Assembly (NCBI RefSeq): GCF_003431975.1
Contig: NZ_CP027116.1
Span: 3,348,001-3,412,000, forward strand
DNA length: 64,000 bases
Source of the DNA: Bacillus pumilus
GTDB taxonomy: Bacteria > Bacillota > Bacilli > Bacillales > Bacillaceae
Reading direction: 5' to 3'
A program made the translations under genes and the position numbers. Positions 25,260-32,246 of this stretch are shown here, piece after piece. The notes under the pieces were generated by a model, which made no database searches, was not told the DNA's origin, and saw nothing but the letters and a program-made list of their open reading frames with translations. Every line of letters starts with the position of its first letter. The first letter of the stretch is position 1.

Positions 25260-25380
25260 CGCCAATCTCTCCTTTGTTATTTGATCTAAGCCGCCCCTGT
25301 TTGTTAGCCGCCATTGATTTTGTAAACAGACAGGGACGCTTTACAACAAATAGAAAAGCGCCTATCACACGGACAGGCAC
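25249..25380 (-). CDS. Possible 43-residue peptide overlapping the next gene
   Basis: A GTG-initiated frame (MPVRVIGAFLFVVKRP, then a basic, Asn/Gly/Lys-rich second half ending GEIGDVI) runs into and 11 bp past the start of the 25059-25259 gene. Ribosome site is weak. Composition is plausible for a small phage protein, but the evidence is only an open frame in an otherwise empty 140-bp space. Confidence 0.3.
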   Translation of the reverse strand: MPVRVIGAFLFVVKRPCLFTKSMAANKQGRLRSNNKGEIGDVI

Positions 25381-25400
25381 TTCACATTTATTCCACAACC

Positions 25401-25640
25401 TCAATCGGATAGGCCATTCGCCAGCATGTCCATGATGCGATCTTGTGCTTCTTTGAAAGACATATCCTCGGCATCATAGAATGTATACTCTGATTTAATC
25501 ACGTATCCCTTGTGTTTGATTTCAGCATTCACAACGATATAAGGAACACGCTTAACCTGTTTAAAGTAATCTGATCCTTGATATATTTCCTCAGTTTCTT
25601 GCACACGCTGCTCCATAGATTTCACAGTAACTTCTACCAT
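25401..25640 (-). CDS. Small phage protein, first gene of the late operon
   Basis: 79 residues (MVEVTVKSMEQRVQETEEIYQG), alpha/beta with VPYIVVNAEIKHKGYVIKSEYTFYDAEDMSF. The ATG at 25640 has an excellent GGAGGTG site; upstream in-frame starts overlap the terminator-like hairpin and are rejected. It is the first gene after the iteron/promoter/attenuator block. No family recognised. Confidence 0.65.
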   Translation of the reverse strand: MVEVTVKSMEQRVQETEEIYQGSDYFKQVKRVPYIVVNAEIKHKGYVIKSEYTFYDAEDMSFKEAQDRIMDMLANGLSD

Positions 25641-25657
25641 AGCTAACACCTCCATAT

Positions 25658-25691
25658 AAAAAAGCGACCTCCGCAATGGATGACGCTTTAT
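25658..25691 (-). terminator. Attenuator-like hairpin ahead of the late genes
   Basis: Minus strand: AAAGCG and CGCTTT arms with an imperfect inner stem, followed by TTTTTT, located between the putative late promoter and the first late ribosome site. It would stop transcripts unless overridden, hinting at antitermination control of late genes. Confidence 0.5.
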
Positions 25692-25737
25692 CAATCTATC
25701 GTATAATACAATATTACAACCTTTTTTCTGTCATGCT

Positions 25738-25776
25738 GCGCCAACATTACGCCAAAAACACGCCAGTTTTACGCCA
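25738..25776 (-). repeat. Four 11-bp-phased TGGCGT iterons
   Basis: On the + strand GCGCCA, ACGCCA, ACGCCA, ACGCCA begin at 25738, 25749, 25760 and 25771, exactly 11 bp apart with A/T-rich 5-bp spacers. On the minus strand they read TGGCG(T/C). They lie just upstream of the late operon. Likely a binding array for a late activator (ArpU/Xpf) or a terminase/cos element. Confidence 0.8.
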
Positions 25777-25778
25777 TT

Positions 25779-25804
25779 AAAAAAAGCACCCTCGAAGGGC
25801 GCTT
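25779..25804 (-). terminator. Terminator of the 25816-26391 gene
   Basis: Minus strand GCGCCCTTCGAGGGTGC followed by seven T. It isolates the membrane-protein gene from the late operon. Confidence 0.85.
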
Positions 25805-25815
25805 AAATTTTCATT

Positions 25816-26391
25816 TTAATTTTGTTTCGCTGGTATCACTTGTTGAGTTACCTTATTGTAATCCTCCAGACATTCTTCCAAAAATATTTTTATGGTATAG
25901 CTTTTATCTACATCTTTCGTCAAACTCTTAGAATGAAATCCCCAGACAATAAAAATTATAAAAAAAGGCAAACTAACGGCTAATACCCCAATTTGAATAA
26001 TTGATCCGAAGTCTATTGCATTTAGGATATCTGAGGCTTCCGTCTTGCTAACTTCTTTAGAATCTAAATACTTATTAAAAACGCTGTTCAAGAATAACAT
26101 ACGACCAGTCAACATCGCCACACCGGCAGAACCTAGGGATGCAATCATCACCAATAAGAAATTATATGGTAGGACGTTAATCGCTTGTGTGTCTTTGGCT
26201 ACTTCGATACCACCTTTAATTCTTCTCAACATTCTATTTAAATCAACTTTGTTATGATCTAAAATAATTGATTTTTGAAGTTCCTTTTGTCCATCATTAG
26301 TTAAGTTATAAAATTTACCATAACGTTTTTCTAAATATTTTATTGTAGATTTAGCTTCGTTATAATTTCTAGTCAATTCTTTCACCCCCAT
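25816..26391 (-). CDS. Two-helix membrane protein, independent unit (moron)
   Basis: The 191-residue protein has a charged N-terminal third (EAKSTIKYLEKRYGKFYNLTNDGQKELQ) and membrane helices at about 74-96 (LPYNFLLVMIASLGSAGVAM) and 130-150 (IIQIGVLAVSLPFFIIFIVWGF), ending in a cytosolic tail. It has its own SigA-type promoter and is flanked by terminators on both sides, unlike the surrounding polycistronic genes; base composition looks A/T-richer than its neighbours. A lysogeny-expressed role such as superinfection exclusion is possible, but no family is recognised. Confidence 0.7.
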   Translation of the reverse strand: MGVKELTRNYNEAKSTIKYLEKRYGKFYNLTNDGQKELQKSIILDHNKVDLNRMLRRIKGGIEVAKDTQAINVLPYNFLLVMIASLGSAGVAMLTGRMLFLNSVFNKYLDSKEVSKTEASDILNAIDFGSIIQIGVLAVSLPFFIIFIVWGFHSKSLTKDVDKSYTIKIFLEECLEDYNKVTQQVIPAKQN

Positions 26392-26417
26392 CTTTTATCG
26401 ACCTCCACTTATAAAAA

Positions 26418-26445
26418 TTTATATTCTGCAGAACTTGCCGAACAA
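26418..26445 (-). promoter_or_regulatory. SigA-type promoter of the membrane moron
   Basis: Minus strand TTGTTC (26445-26440), 16-bp spacer, TATAAA (26423-26418), then GGAGG before the ATG at 26391. Its -35 overlaps the T-run of the upstream terminator. Confidence 0.6.
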
Positions 26446-26467
26446 AAAAACACCTCTAAACGGGTGC
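26443..26467 (-). terminator. Terminator after the ArpU-like gene
   Basis: Minus strand CACCCGTTTAGAGGTG hairpin followed by seven T, overlapping the end of the ArpU-like coding region. Confidence 0.8.
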
Positions 26468-26890
26468 TTTAAATACAACTTCATTGAGCGCATACGCCAA
26501 GTCTAGGAACGTCTTTCCTTTTAGGCGTGTATATGATCTTTCACTCATGCCGATTTCATTATACACCTGATAATCGAATACAGGTTCTTGCTGCATGTAA
26601 CGTTTTATAATGATCTGCCTCTCATTATATGGAAGACGATTGACCGCTCTTTGCACCTTCTCAAGAAAGGCATTTCGTTTCTGCTCCCATTCGATCCGTT
26701 TAATAGCTGTGCTTTCAGTGGATGAGCGGAAAGCGTTGGTAGTAGCGGGCGGCACTATGCTGAATCCTCCTGTTATCTTCGGCAGCATGTCTTCCGGGAC
26801 CTGGAGAAGATACAAACGATAGTTGTCGAGAATCCTTTCAACTCTTTTCCTCGTTTTCTTTTTATCAATTGCAGGCGGTTCACCCAACAT
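26456..26890 (-). CDS. ArpU-family late transcription regulator
   Basis: The 144-residue protein has the ArpU pattern: an N-terminal AIDKKKTRKRVERILDNYRLY, a Trp-containing helix IKRIEWEQKRNAFLEKVQRAVNRLPYNERQIIIKRYMQ, and a sigma-4-like HTH (DYQVYNEIGMSERSYTRLKGKTFLDLA). ArpU proteins control packaging and lysis genes. The ATG at 26890 has GGGG eight bases upstream and lies inside the end of the Xpf-like gene. Confidence 0.88.
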   Translation of the reverse strand: MLGEPPAIDKKKTRKRVERILDNYRLYLLQVPEDMLPKITGGFSIVPPATTNAFRSSTESTAIKRIEWEQKRNAFLEKVQRAVNRLPYNERQIIIKRYMQQEPVFDYQVYNEIGMSERSYTRLKGKTFLDLAYALNEVVFKAPV

Positions 26891-27383
26891 CAGCAAATCC
26901 CCTTTCTCCCGCTCTCAATTCCTCTACCTTTTGAGCGATCTTTTTCCTTGCTCTCTCTATATGCTTTTGAACCGAGCCTTTCGCTATGCCATGAAGTGCG
27001 GCGCATTTACTGAAAGATACACAATGACCAACAACGGTTATAAAAATCTCTTTCTCCTTCTGCGTCAGTGTTGACATGGCATACTCGATTAAATCTAGTT
27101 CATTTTCGCTTACTGAATGCGGGTCAGATTCGGGAACGTGGTATGTTGAATATAGGAAGTCAAGGACTTCTATTGTTGTGAATATTGTGCGTTCATAATA
27201 GGAACGGCGATCCATGCCACGTCTTGCGCTGGGTTGCCTTTCTGTTTCCATCCACTCAATCGCATACTCTAAGTCGGAAATCATTGAGCGGTACGTTTTT
27301 ATTTCTCCTTCGTCTGTAGATGTTGCCAAACTCCTTTTAGTTTCTTTTAACGCTGCTTTATATTCCTTGATTAAATCTTTCAA
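26880..27383 (-). CDS. xpf: Sigma-like positive control factor, Xpf-like
   Basis: The 167-residue protein resembles PBSX Xpf: N-terminal coiled region LIKEYKAALKETKRSL, a middle YYERTIFTTIEVLDFLYSTYHVP, and a C-terminal sigma region 4-like HTH (TLTQKEKEIFITVVGH, then KCAALHGIAKGSVQKHIERARKKI). Xpf activates the late operon of PBSX. The start is TTG at 27383 behind GGGGGTGG. It overlaps the ArpU-like gene, so both regulators are made together. Confidence 0.85.
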   Translation of the reverse strand: MKDLIKEYKAALKETKRSLATSTDEGEIKTYRSMISDLEYAIEWMETERQPSARRGMDRRSYYERTIFTTIEVLDFLYSTYHVPESDPHSVSENELDLIEYAMSTLTQKEKEIFITVVGHCVSFSKCAALHGIAKGSVQKHIERARKKIAQKVEELRAGERGFADVG

Positions 27384-27397
27384 AATACCACCCCCTT

Positions 27398-27589
27398 TTA
27401 TTTGCTTTTAAATGCCCCGCCACGCCCTCTTTTATATGTTGGGCGGTAAACACCCATAAGCTCTCTTATTTCTTTTTCTGAAAGCTCCTGCGTGTGATTT
27501 CGAGTACATTTGTTCTTGGGAACGTCAGTTCTTTTTGTTGACATAGATTTATAGCCCGCTTTTATAAAAGCAGCTCTCAACGTTTTCAT
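27398..27589 (-). CDS. Small basic phage protein
   Basis: 63 residues, basic (GYKSMSTKRTDVPKNKCTRNH, KEIRELMGVYRPTYKRGRGG), preceded by GGAGAAAA. Lies between the XtrA-like gene terminator and the Xpf-like gene. Unknown function, possibly nucleic-acid binding from composition. Confidence 0.6.
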   Translation of the reverse strand: MKTLRAAFIKAGYKSMSTKRTDVPKNKCTRNHTQELSEKEIRELMGVYRPTYKRGRGGAFKSK

Positions 27590-27615
27590 TTTGGTTTTTC
27601 TCCTTTTCTGAAAAT

Positions 27616-27665
27616 AAAAAAAGGGACACCAATCAAACAGCGCTTTGCTGTCATGATCAGTGCCC
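27616..27665 (-). terminator. Terminator after the XtrA-like gene
   Basis: Minus strand GGGCACTGATC pairs with GATTGGTGTCCC (with G-U pairs and one bulge), enclosing an inner ACAGC...GCTGT hairpin, followed by seven T. Confidence 0.8.
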
Positions 27666-27687
27666 CCGGCTTTCCGGTAGGTCGATT

Positions 27688-27891
27688 TTATTCAAATAGT
27701 TCGCCTTCGTTATAAAGCAATCGAGTCACTTTGTTATTGTGAGTAACAATTTTTGTTTCACCATGTGGCGGCAGCGGTGCATATTTCAATATGCCGTTAG
27801 ATAAAACAAAAACTATCGGCTCTTTTCCTGCGTCAAAAGTCTCAATATCTATAATTTTACTTGGAATGTCTTGTAATCTCAAGTCTTTCAT
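27688..27891 (-). CDS. xtrA: XtrA/YqaO family protein
   Basis: The 67-residue protein matches the XtrA/YqaO family of PBSX and skin: DIPSKIIDIETF, VFVLSNGILKYAPLPPHGETKIVTHNNKVTRL. It is a small beta-rich early phage protein of unknown mechanism. The ribosome site TAAGGAGG directly follows the stop of a small upstream peptide gene. Confidence 0.8.
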   Translation of the reverse strand: MKDLRLQDIPSKIIDIETFDAGKEPIVFVLSNGILKYAPLPPHGETKIVTHNNKVTRLLYNEGELFE

Positions 27892-27898
27892 TGCCTCC

Positions 27899-27973
27899 TT
27901 AATTTACATTCATGAACGCTAAAGCTGACAGCGATCCGAACACAATATAAAAGATTAATAGTCGCTTTTTCAT
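27899..27973 (-). CDS. 24-residue hydrophobic peptide upstream of xtrA
   Basis: ATG at 27973 opens a 24-codon frame (MKKRLLIFYIVFGSLSALAF) encoding one membrane helix; its stop runs straight into the xtrA ribosome site. GAGG precedes the start at short spacing. Small size keeps this tentative. Confidence 0.4.
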   Translation of the reverse strand: MKKRLLIFYIVFGSLSALAFMNVN

Positions 27974-28015
27974 TTTCCTCGCCTCGCCTTGAACGTAAAA
28001 TATCGTATCGTTGAG

Positions 28016-28174
28016 TTAAATTTCTTGAGGAACATTAAGCAAATATTGTTTTTCTAGTTCCTGGTCATTCATTTTCTCGTAAAATTCCCGTGAATACCCT
28101 CGCCCGGCAACGGTTAGCCATCCAATATAAAATTGTCTTTGCTCCTCTGTTAACCGCTCTTTCTCATTGCTCAT
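28016..28174 (-). CDS. Small phage protein, BH0509-like
   Basis: 52 residues: TEEQRQFYIGWLTVAGRGYS, then REFYEKMNDQELEKQY, a pattern like the short BH0509 family. The ATG overlaps the upstream stop as ATGA, with GGAGG upstream. Part of the replication operon tail; function unknown. Confidence 0.65.
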   Translation of the reverse strand: MSNEKERLTEEQRQFYIGWLTVAGRGYSREFYEKMNDQELEKQYLLNVPQEI

Positions 28175-28386
28175 ATGCCCGATTCCTCCAATTGAATTTT
28201 TGTATGATAGTTCTTTAAATGCTCATTCATCTTTTCTTTAAATTTTGGTTGTAAGTAAAAGAATAGTTTTTCTTCTTGGTCCGTCCATTTTATTACTGCC
28301 TTTTCGTATATAAGAAATTCGATCAGCAATATCAAGGCGTAATAATTGAATGTCATCGCCTCGTTATACCAATCTTTGACCGTCAT
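28171..28386 (-). CDS. Small helical protein downstream of the helicase gene
   Basis: 71 residues with a hydrophobic N-terminal half (YYALILLIEFLIYEKAVI) and a charged C-terminus. It overlaps the helicase stop by 4 bp, so it is translated with the replication genes. Unknown family. Confidence 0.6.
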   Translation of the reverse strand: MTVKDWYNEAMTFNYYALILLIEFLIYEKAVIKWTDQEEKLFFYLQPKFKEKMNEHLKNYHTKIQLEESGI

Positions 28387-29711
28387 GACGATTGCCTATA
28401 TTCCAAATTGACGAATTGGTTATATTCTTTGACGAACGCTAGTGACACAGTTCCGACTGGACCGTTACGCTGTTTAGCAATAATGATTTCAATAATGTTC
28501 TTATTCTCTGTTTCTTTGTCGTAATAATCATCACGATAAAGGAAGGCGATCACATCAGCGTCTTGCTCGATCTGCCCTGATTCACGAATATCTGACATCA
28601 TAGGGCGCTTATCCTGGCGTTGTTCAACTCCACGTGAAAGCTGACTCAATGCTATGACAGCAATGTCCAATTCCCTAGCCATCTGCTTGAGCATACGGCT
28701 AATTTCTCCGATTTCTGCTGTTCTATTTCCTCTGTGGACTGGATTTCCAACGATCAATTGCAGATAGTCAATAATGATCATCATGTCCTTGCCTTCAAAT
28801 TCCCTTCTCATCTTGCGAGCCTTTGCCCAAATGTCATTAATCGTCATGCCCGGTTGATCAAATATTCTAAGAGCAGCACTATCTAAAACCCCGTTCACTT
28901 TGCTTAATCTGCCCCACTCATCAGCGTTTAAATTACTCGTGCGAATGGATTGAGCATTAATGTTTCCTATGCTTGATTGCATACGTTTTATTAATTGCTT
29001 ACGTGACATTTCAAGCGAAAAGATGCCAACCGCTCCGCCTTTATTTAAGTTGAGCGGGTTTTCCATGAAGTTACTTGCGACATTCAAACAAAAGGCGGTT
29101 TTTCCTACGGATGGACGAGCGGCGACGATGATAAATTCTTGCTTCTGAAAACCCGACGTCATTCGATCCAATTCAGTAAAACCGCTAGGCATACCAGTTA
29201 CATCACCTTTAGGTGTTTCTAACTCCTGATAGATTTCAACAAGATCATTATTGATAGACCCATCATCATCCGTGCCAGTCGCATCCTCTAAACTCATGAG
29301 AGAGCTAATACCTTCTTGAATGACTTGACTTGTGTCCTCACTTTTGGATGATTCTTTAAGGTCAGCGGCTATTTTTGCAATCTCTCGCTTTTGCCAGTAT
29401 TCAATGATCACATTTTCAAAGTAGGACTGTTTTGCGGTGGTGGCTGCCGTGTTCATCAACCCGGATAAGTATTCTCTACCGCCTATACTTTTTATATTTT
29501 CACGCCCAACATGTTCAATAATTGCGACTAGGTCAATAGGTTCGCCCTTTTTATCAAGCTCTTGAAAGGCTTTGAAAATGGATTGATTTTGTTGTCGGTA
29601 GAAATGCAGCGGCTTGAGCTGCGAATATTTAATCAAATCCGGCTCTTGTAAGATTGCGCCTAGATATTGCTGTTCCGCTTCATCGTTGTAATAAAATACC
29701 GCTCCTGTCAT
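28383..29711 (-). CDS. dnaB: Replicative DNA helicase, DnaB family
   Basis: The 442-residue helicase has the N-terminal DnaB domain (EQQYLGAILQEPDLI; GREYLSGLM) and a RecA-like core with Walker A ARPSVGKTAF (about 203-212), Walker B MIIIDYLQLI (about 308-317), and LSQLSRGVEQR plus RESGQIEQDADV motifs. It unwinds phage DNA at the fork. The loader gene immediately upstream overlaps its start. It corresponds to SPP1 G40P in role. Confidence 0.95.
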   Translation of the reverse strand: MTGAVFYYNDEAEQQYLGAILQEPDLIKYSQLKPLHFYRQQNQSIFKAFQELDKKGEPIDLVAIIEHVGRENIKSIGGREYLSGLMNTAATTAKQSYFENVIIEYWQKREIAKIAADLKESSKSEDTSQVIQEGISSLMSLEDATGTDDDGSINNDLVEIYQELETPKGDVTGMPSGFTELDRMTSGFQKQEFIIVAARPSVGKTAFCLNVASNFMENPLNLNKGGAVGIFSLEMSRKQLIKRMQSSIGNINAQSIRTSNLNADEWGRLSKVNGVLDSAALRIFDQPGMTINDIWAKARKMRREFEGKDMMIIIDYLQLIVGNPVHRGNRTAEIGEISRMLKQMARELDIAVIALSQLSRGVEQRQDKRPMMSDIRESGQIEQDADVIAFLYRDDYYDKETENKNIIEIIIAKQRNGPVGTVSLAFVKEYNQFVNLEYRQSS

Positions 29712-30067
29712 GATGGATCACCTATCCCAAGTACCTTTCGTATCTCTGCTTTATGCCGCTCGATCTGCTCTTGTTCTTCCTCGGTTGGTTCAGCCTTGTC
29801 CATTTCAGCTAGATAGTTTTGAGTTTCCTCGGCGTTCGGTATGGCAGCGGATCGGTCTTTTCTTGCCTCTTTCGCTTTGATTAGATCAGCAACTTTAGGC
29901 GGAAACTGATTGTATTTCACATAAACGATCAAATTCGCCTCGATCTTCTCGCAATTCTCGGGCTTTAAGATTTTAGCCCAAGCATCTAGCTTTGATTGAT
30001 CAACCTCAAAATGCTCGTAATATGTCTTGATTAGTTTTAGCAATTCAAGTGTCTCTGCTTTAGTCAT
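29708..30067 (-). CDS. Helicase loader/inhibitor, G39P-like
   Basis: 119 residues with ETLELLKLIKTYYEHFEVDQSKLDAWAKIL and VYVKYNQFPPKVADLI, matching the SPP1 G39P N-terminal fold, and a flexible acidic C-terminus (EPTEEEQEQIERHKAEIRKVLG). In SPP1, G39P binds the helicase and the initiator. Gene order initiator-loader-helicase is the same here. Confidence 0.88.
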   Translation of the reverse strand: MTKAETLELLKLIKTYYEHFEVDQSKLDAWAKILKPENCEKIEANLIVYVKYNQFPPKVADLIKAKEARKDRSAAIPNAEETQNYLAEMDKAEPTEEEQEQIERHKAEIRKVLGIGDPS

Positions 30068-30833
30068 CTGTCAAATCAAACTCCTTTTCATTCAAGACAA
30101 CGTTTTTTCTCTTTGCCGCTTCATGGCTCGATTTTATTTTCACGACCAAATGATCAAACTGTTTTCTAAGACTTGCAGGACTCAATATGTTCGCTTTCCA
30201 AAACGTATCTTGTTGTGTCCAGTCGATCAGGTATTTGACTTGTTCATCCGTTCGCTTGTCGATCTGTCTAATCAACCTAAAATCACTCGCCCATTTTTCA
30301 AGGTTTGGTTTCTTAGCTTGCGGATTATTTTCAAGTATTTTTTGATAAAGCAAATTGGCATTCTCCATGTCACAAGGTTCGTACTTGTGACGAGAATTAT
30401 TTATCTTCTTTTCATTCTTATAATTCTTTACATTCTTGTTTGTATGTTTTTGTGTTCGGTTCGTGTCTTTTTCGTGTTCGATTTGTGTCTTTTTTTCATT
30501 TTCTGAATCGTGGTAAACCCCATAATTGACAATGGTTATAAGCGTCTTTTTTGTGTCTTTTTTATACTCGATCATTCCATCGCTTTTTAACAGGTCGAGA
30601 AACTGCGAAACCTTTGTATTTGACCAAGACCAATGAATACCAAGTTTGCGAATAGAAGTCACTAGCTCGCCCTTTTTCAATTCATGCAAGTCATTACCTG
30701 ACACGAATTTATAATCTTTATGACTGGCTTTCATAAGTAAATCGAGCCAAGCTTCATATTTAGAAAACTTCCTTTTTTCTTGATATATCCAATGATCTTG
30801 TATGCTCCGATGAAGCTTAATCCAACCAATCAT
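30060..30833 (-). CDS. Phage replication initiator (G38P/DnaD-like) containing the origin
   Basis: The 257-residue protein has an N-terminal winged helix (GWIKLHRSIQDHWIYQEKRKFSKYEAWLDLL; TSIRKLGIHWSWSNTKVSQFLDLL), a Lys/Asn/Thr-rich linker (about 115-150), and a C-terminal DnaD-like helical domain (NLLYQKILENNPQAKKPN; WASDFRLIRQIDKRTDEQVKYLIDW). The linker coding region holds 11-bp iterons, so the origin probably lies within the gene, as in lambda O or SPP1 gene 38. The ATG at 30833 has AAGGTG six bases upstream. Confidence 0.87.
   Translation of the reverse strand: MIGWIKLHRSIQDHWIYQEKRKFSKYEAWLDLLMKASHKDYKFVSGNDLHELKKGELVTSIRKLGIHWSWSNTKVSQFLDLLKSDGMIEYKKDTKKTLITIVNYGVYHDSENEKKTQIEHEKDTNRTQKHTNKNVKNYKNEKKINNSRHKYEPCDMENANLLYQKILENNPQAKKPNLEKWASDFRLIRQIDKRTDEQVKYLIDWTQQDTFWKANILSPASLRKQFDHLVVKIKSSHEAAKRKNVVLNEKEFDLTDD
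30452..30495. repeat. Four tandem 11-bp iterons in the initiator gene (candidate origin)
   Basis: Units GTGTTCGGTTC, GTGTCTTTTTC, GTGTTCGATTT and GTGTCTTTTTT start at 30452, 30463, 30474 and 30485. Eleven is not a multiple of three, so the repetition is a DNA-level feature rather than a protein repeat. Flanking DNA is A/T-rich. Confidence 0.75.
30542..30563. repeat. Two further 11-bp iterons
   Basis: GCGTCTTTTTT and GTGTCTTTTTT start at 30542 and 30553, matching the even-numbered units of the main array 47 bp away. Probably part of the same initiator-binding region. Confidence 0.65.
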
Positions 30834-30843
30834 CTCAATCACC

Positions 30844-31248
30844 TTACTTTAGAAAATTTACGTTCTTGCTGTATGCTGCTTCACCCATCAAATAACGGAA
30901 ACCGGCTACAAATCCAGTTGCGAAAGCATCTTCAATCTCAAAACTTGCCTTCGCTGCGTGTGCTGAATCCAGTTCTTCTAATAGCTTTAAAAGATCATTT
31001 GAATTAGAGAAAAACCCTTCCAATTTTTCGTATAATTCGTTTACGGTATTCTGCGTTTCTTTAGACGATTCAGACCACTCGATTTCTGACGTTTCAATTG
31101 TTTCATAAAACTCTTTGACCGCAACGAACTTGAGAACGGCAACCATGCCCGCATCATACATGTAAGCTTCTTTCCTGTCTTGGTTGTCGATATGCTCCAG
31201 CTTGTCTTTAGCTTTGATTATTTTTGAAGGTGTCCCCATTAATTTCAT
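30844..31248 (-). CDS. First gene of the replication operon, unknown function
   Basis: The 134-residue helical protein contains KAKDKLEHIDNQDRKEAYMYDAGM, a coiled middle, and EIEDAFATGFVAGFRYLMGEAAY, which resembles the end of DUF6809-type short proteins. It ends 10 bp before the initiator ATG and is the first gene after the operon promoter. A link to replication is inferred from position only. Confidence 0.65.
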   Translation of the reverse strand: MKLMGTPSKIIKAKDKLEHIDNQDRKEAYMYDAGMVAVLKFVAVKEFYETIETSEIEWSESSKETQNTVNELYEKLEGFFSNSNDLLKLLEELDSAHAAKASFEIEDAFATGFVAGFRYLMGEAAYSKNVNFLK

Positions 31249-31281
31249 TTGAAAAATCCCCTTTTTATCTCAAATTTGATT

Positions 31282-31309
31282 ATTGTATTTTTTTGTTAAT
31301 CGTGTTAAA
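31282..31309 (-). promoter_or_regulatory. Probable promoter of the replication operon
   Basis: Minus strand TTTAAC (31309-31304), 16-bp spacer, TACAAT (31287-31282), about 35 bp before the first gene. Moderate match to SigA consensus. Confidence 0.5.
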
Positions 31310-31317
31310 GTCGATTC

Positions 31318-31423
31318 AATATCGGGAAGTGTAGGAGCTTCCCGATACCCTTCCTTACTTGCATGACCCTATAATGATGACAAGTAAGAACATTGGCTGA
31401 TCCGCTTGTGATCAGCTTTTTTT
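31318..31423 (+). ncRNA. Candidate small RNA with three hairpins
   Basis: Within about 105 bases the + strand holds TATCGGGAAG/CTTCCCGATA (31320-31347, 10-bp perfect stem whose loop contains AGGAG), CTTACTTG/CAAGTAAG (31354-31388), and a terminator GCTGATC...GATCAGC with seven T (31396-31423). A possible promoter is TTGTAT (31283-31288), 17 bp, TAAAGT (31306-31311). No coding frame fits. The terminator faces rightward although both neighbouring genes read leftward, so it needs a + strand transcript. Not matched to a known RNA family. Confidence 0.5.
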
Positions 31424-32174
31424 ATTTAGCTTGATCTAACTTATATTTGTCATATCTTTGAACCGCTGCCTCAACATTAGTGTGTGAAAGGATTGTGAAA
31501 AACAAGTCATTGTTTTCATCTTCTAACACCCAGTCACGAACAAAGTGACAAAACGTATTAAAATCGACTTTTGCCGGAATAGAATCAATGTGACTTTTCA
31601 CTTCTTCCGCTCTTTCTTTGCTGTGATCAATTGACAGCAATGACAAGAATTCATTTTTAGTCATTGGGAAAAATGACAATTCGATAACTTTTGCAATGTC
31701 CGAAACATGGTAAGGACGCAAGAGAATGAGGCGTGTGACTTGATATAACAGCTCATCAACTTTTCTCACTTTTTTCTTTTCGTTATTCTTTCTATACGCT
31801 TCCTCTAATTTTTCAAGCGATGAATGGATTCTCCATAGACGATTTCGATAATACCTAATGACTTCATCCTGCTGATTCAGTTCTCTTTGAATACGTTTAG
31901 CCCAAATCAAAGCATTGAATTTGCTGTACTTCTCCACTGGTAAAATGTCGTCCCACTCGAACACATCTAGTAACTTGGGTCCCAATAAATCAACAGCTTC
32001 TTCCTTTGGCACTCCTACCATAATCTCTTTCAAATTGGACTGCATGATCCTTTTAAGTCCACGTGAATACATGCTTTCATACTGTTTGATAGCAGCGGTT
32101 AAGAGCGGTTCAATCTCCTTTACCTCGGTGTAAACCTTCTTTAGTCTCTTATTCCATGTCGTGATAGTTGTCAT
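31422..32174 (-). CDS. Uncharacterised phage protein, single-gene unit
   Basis: About 250 residues, mostly helical and charged (WNKRLKKVYTEVKEIEPLLTAAIKQ; RNRLWRIHSSLEKLEEAYRKNNEKKKVRK), with a hydrophobic central patch (LLYQVTRLILLRPYHVSDIAKVI) and an acidic C-terminal third. The start at 32174 is set by GGAGG nine bases upstream; an ATG 15 codons earlier has no such site. It stands between the replication operon and the rightward moron at 32307. No family is recognised; a regulator or replication accessory protein would fit the place. Confidence 0.65.
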   Translation of the reverse strand: MTTITTWNKRLKKVYTEVKEIEPLLTAAIKQYESMYSRGLKRIMQSNLKEIMVGVPKEEAVDLLGPKLLDVFEWDDILPVEKYSKFNALIWAKRIQRELNQQDEVIRYYRNRLWRIHSSLEKLEEAYRKNNEKKKVRKVDELLYQVTRLILLRPYHVSDIAKVIELSFFPMTKNEFLSLLSIDHSKERAEEVKSHIDSIPAKVDFNTFCHFVRDWVLEDENNDLFFTILSHTNVEAAVQRYDKYKLDQAK

Positions 32175-32246
32175 TTGTTTTGACCTCCTGTTTAACAAAT
32201 CCATTTTGGGCTTGTTCAATTTTTAGAAAATATTTCAATTCTATCT

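Noticed and set aside
25738..25776. CRISPR array
   Set aside because: Units are 6 bp with 5-bp spacers; far too short, and no cas genes are present.
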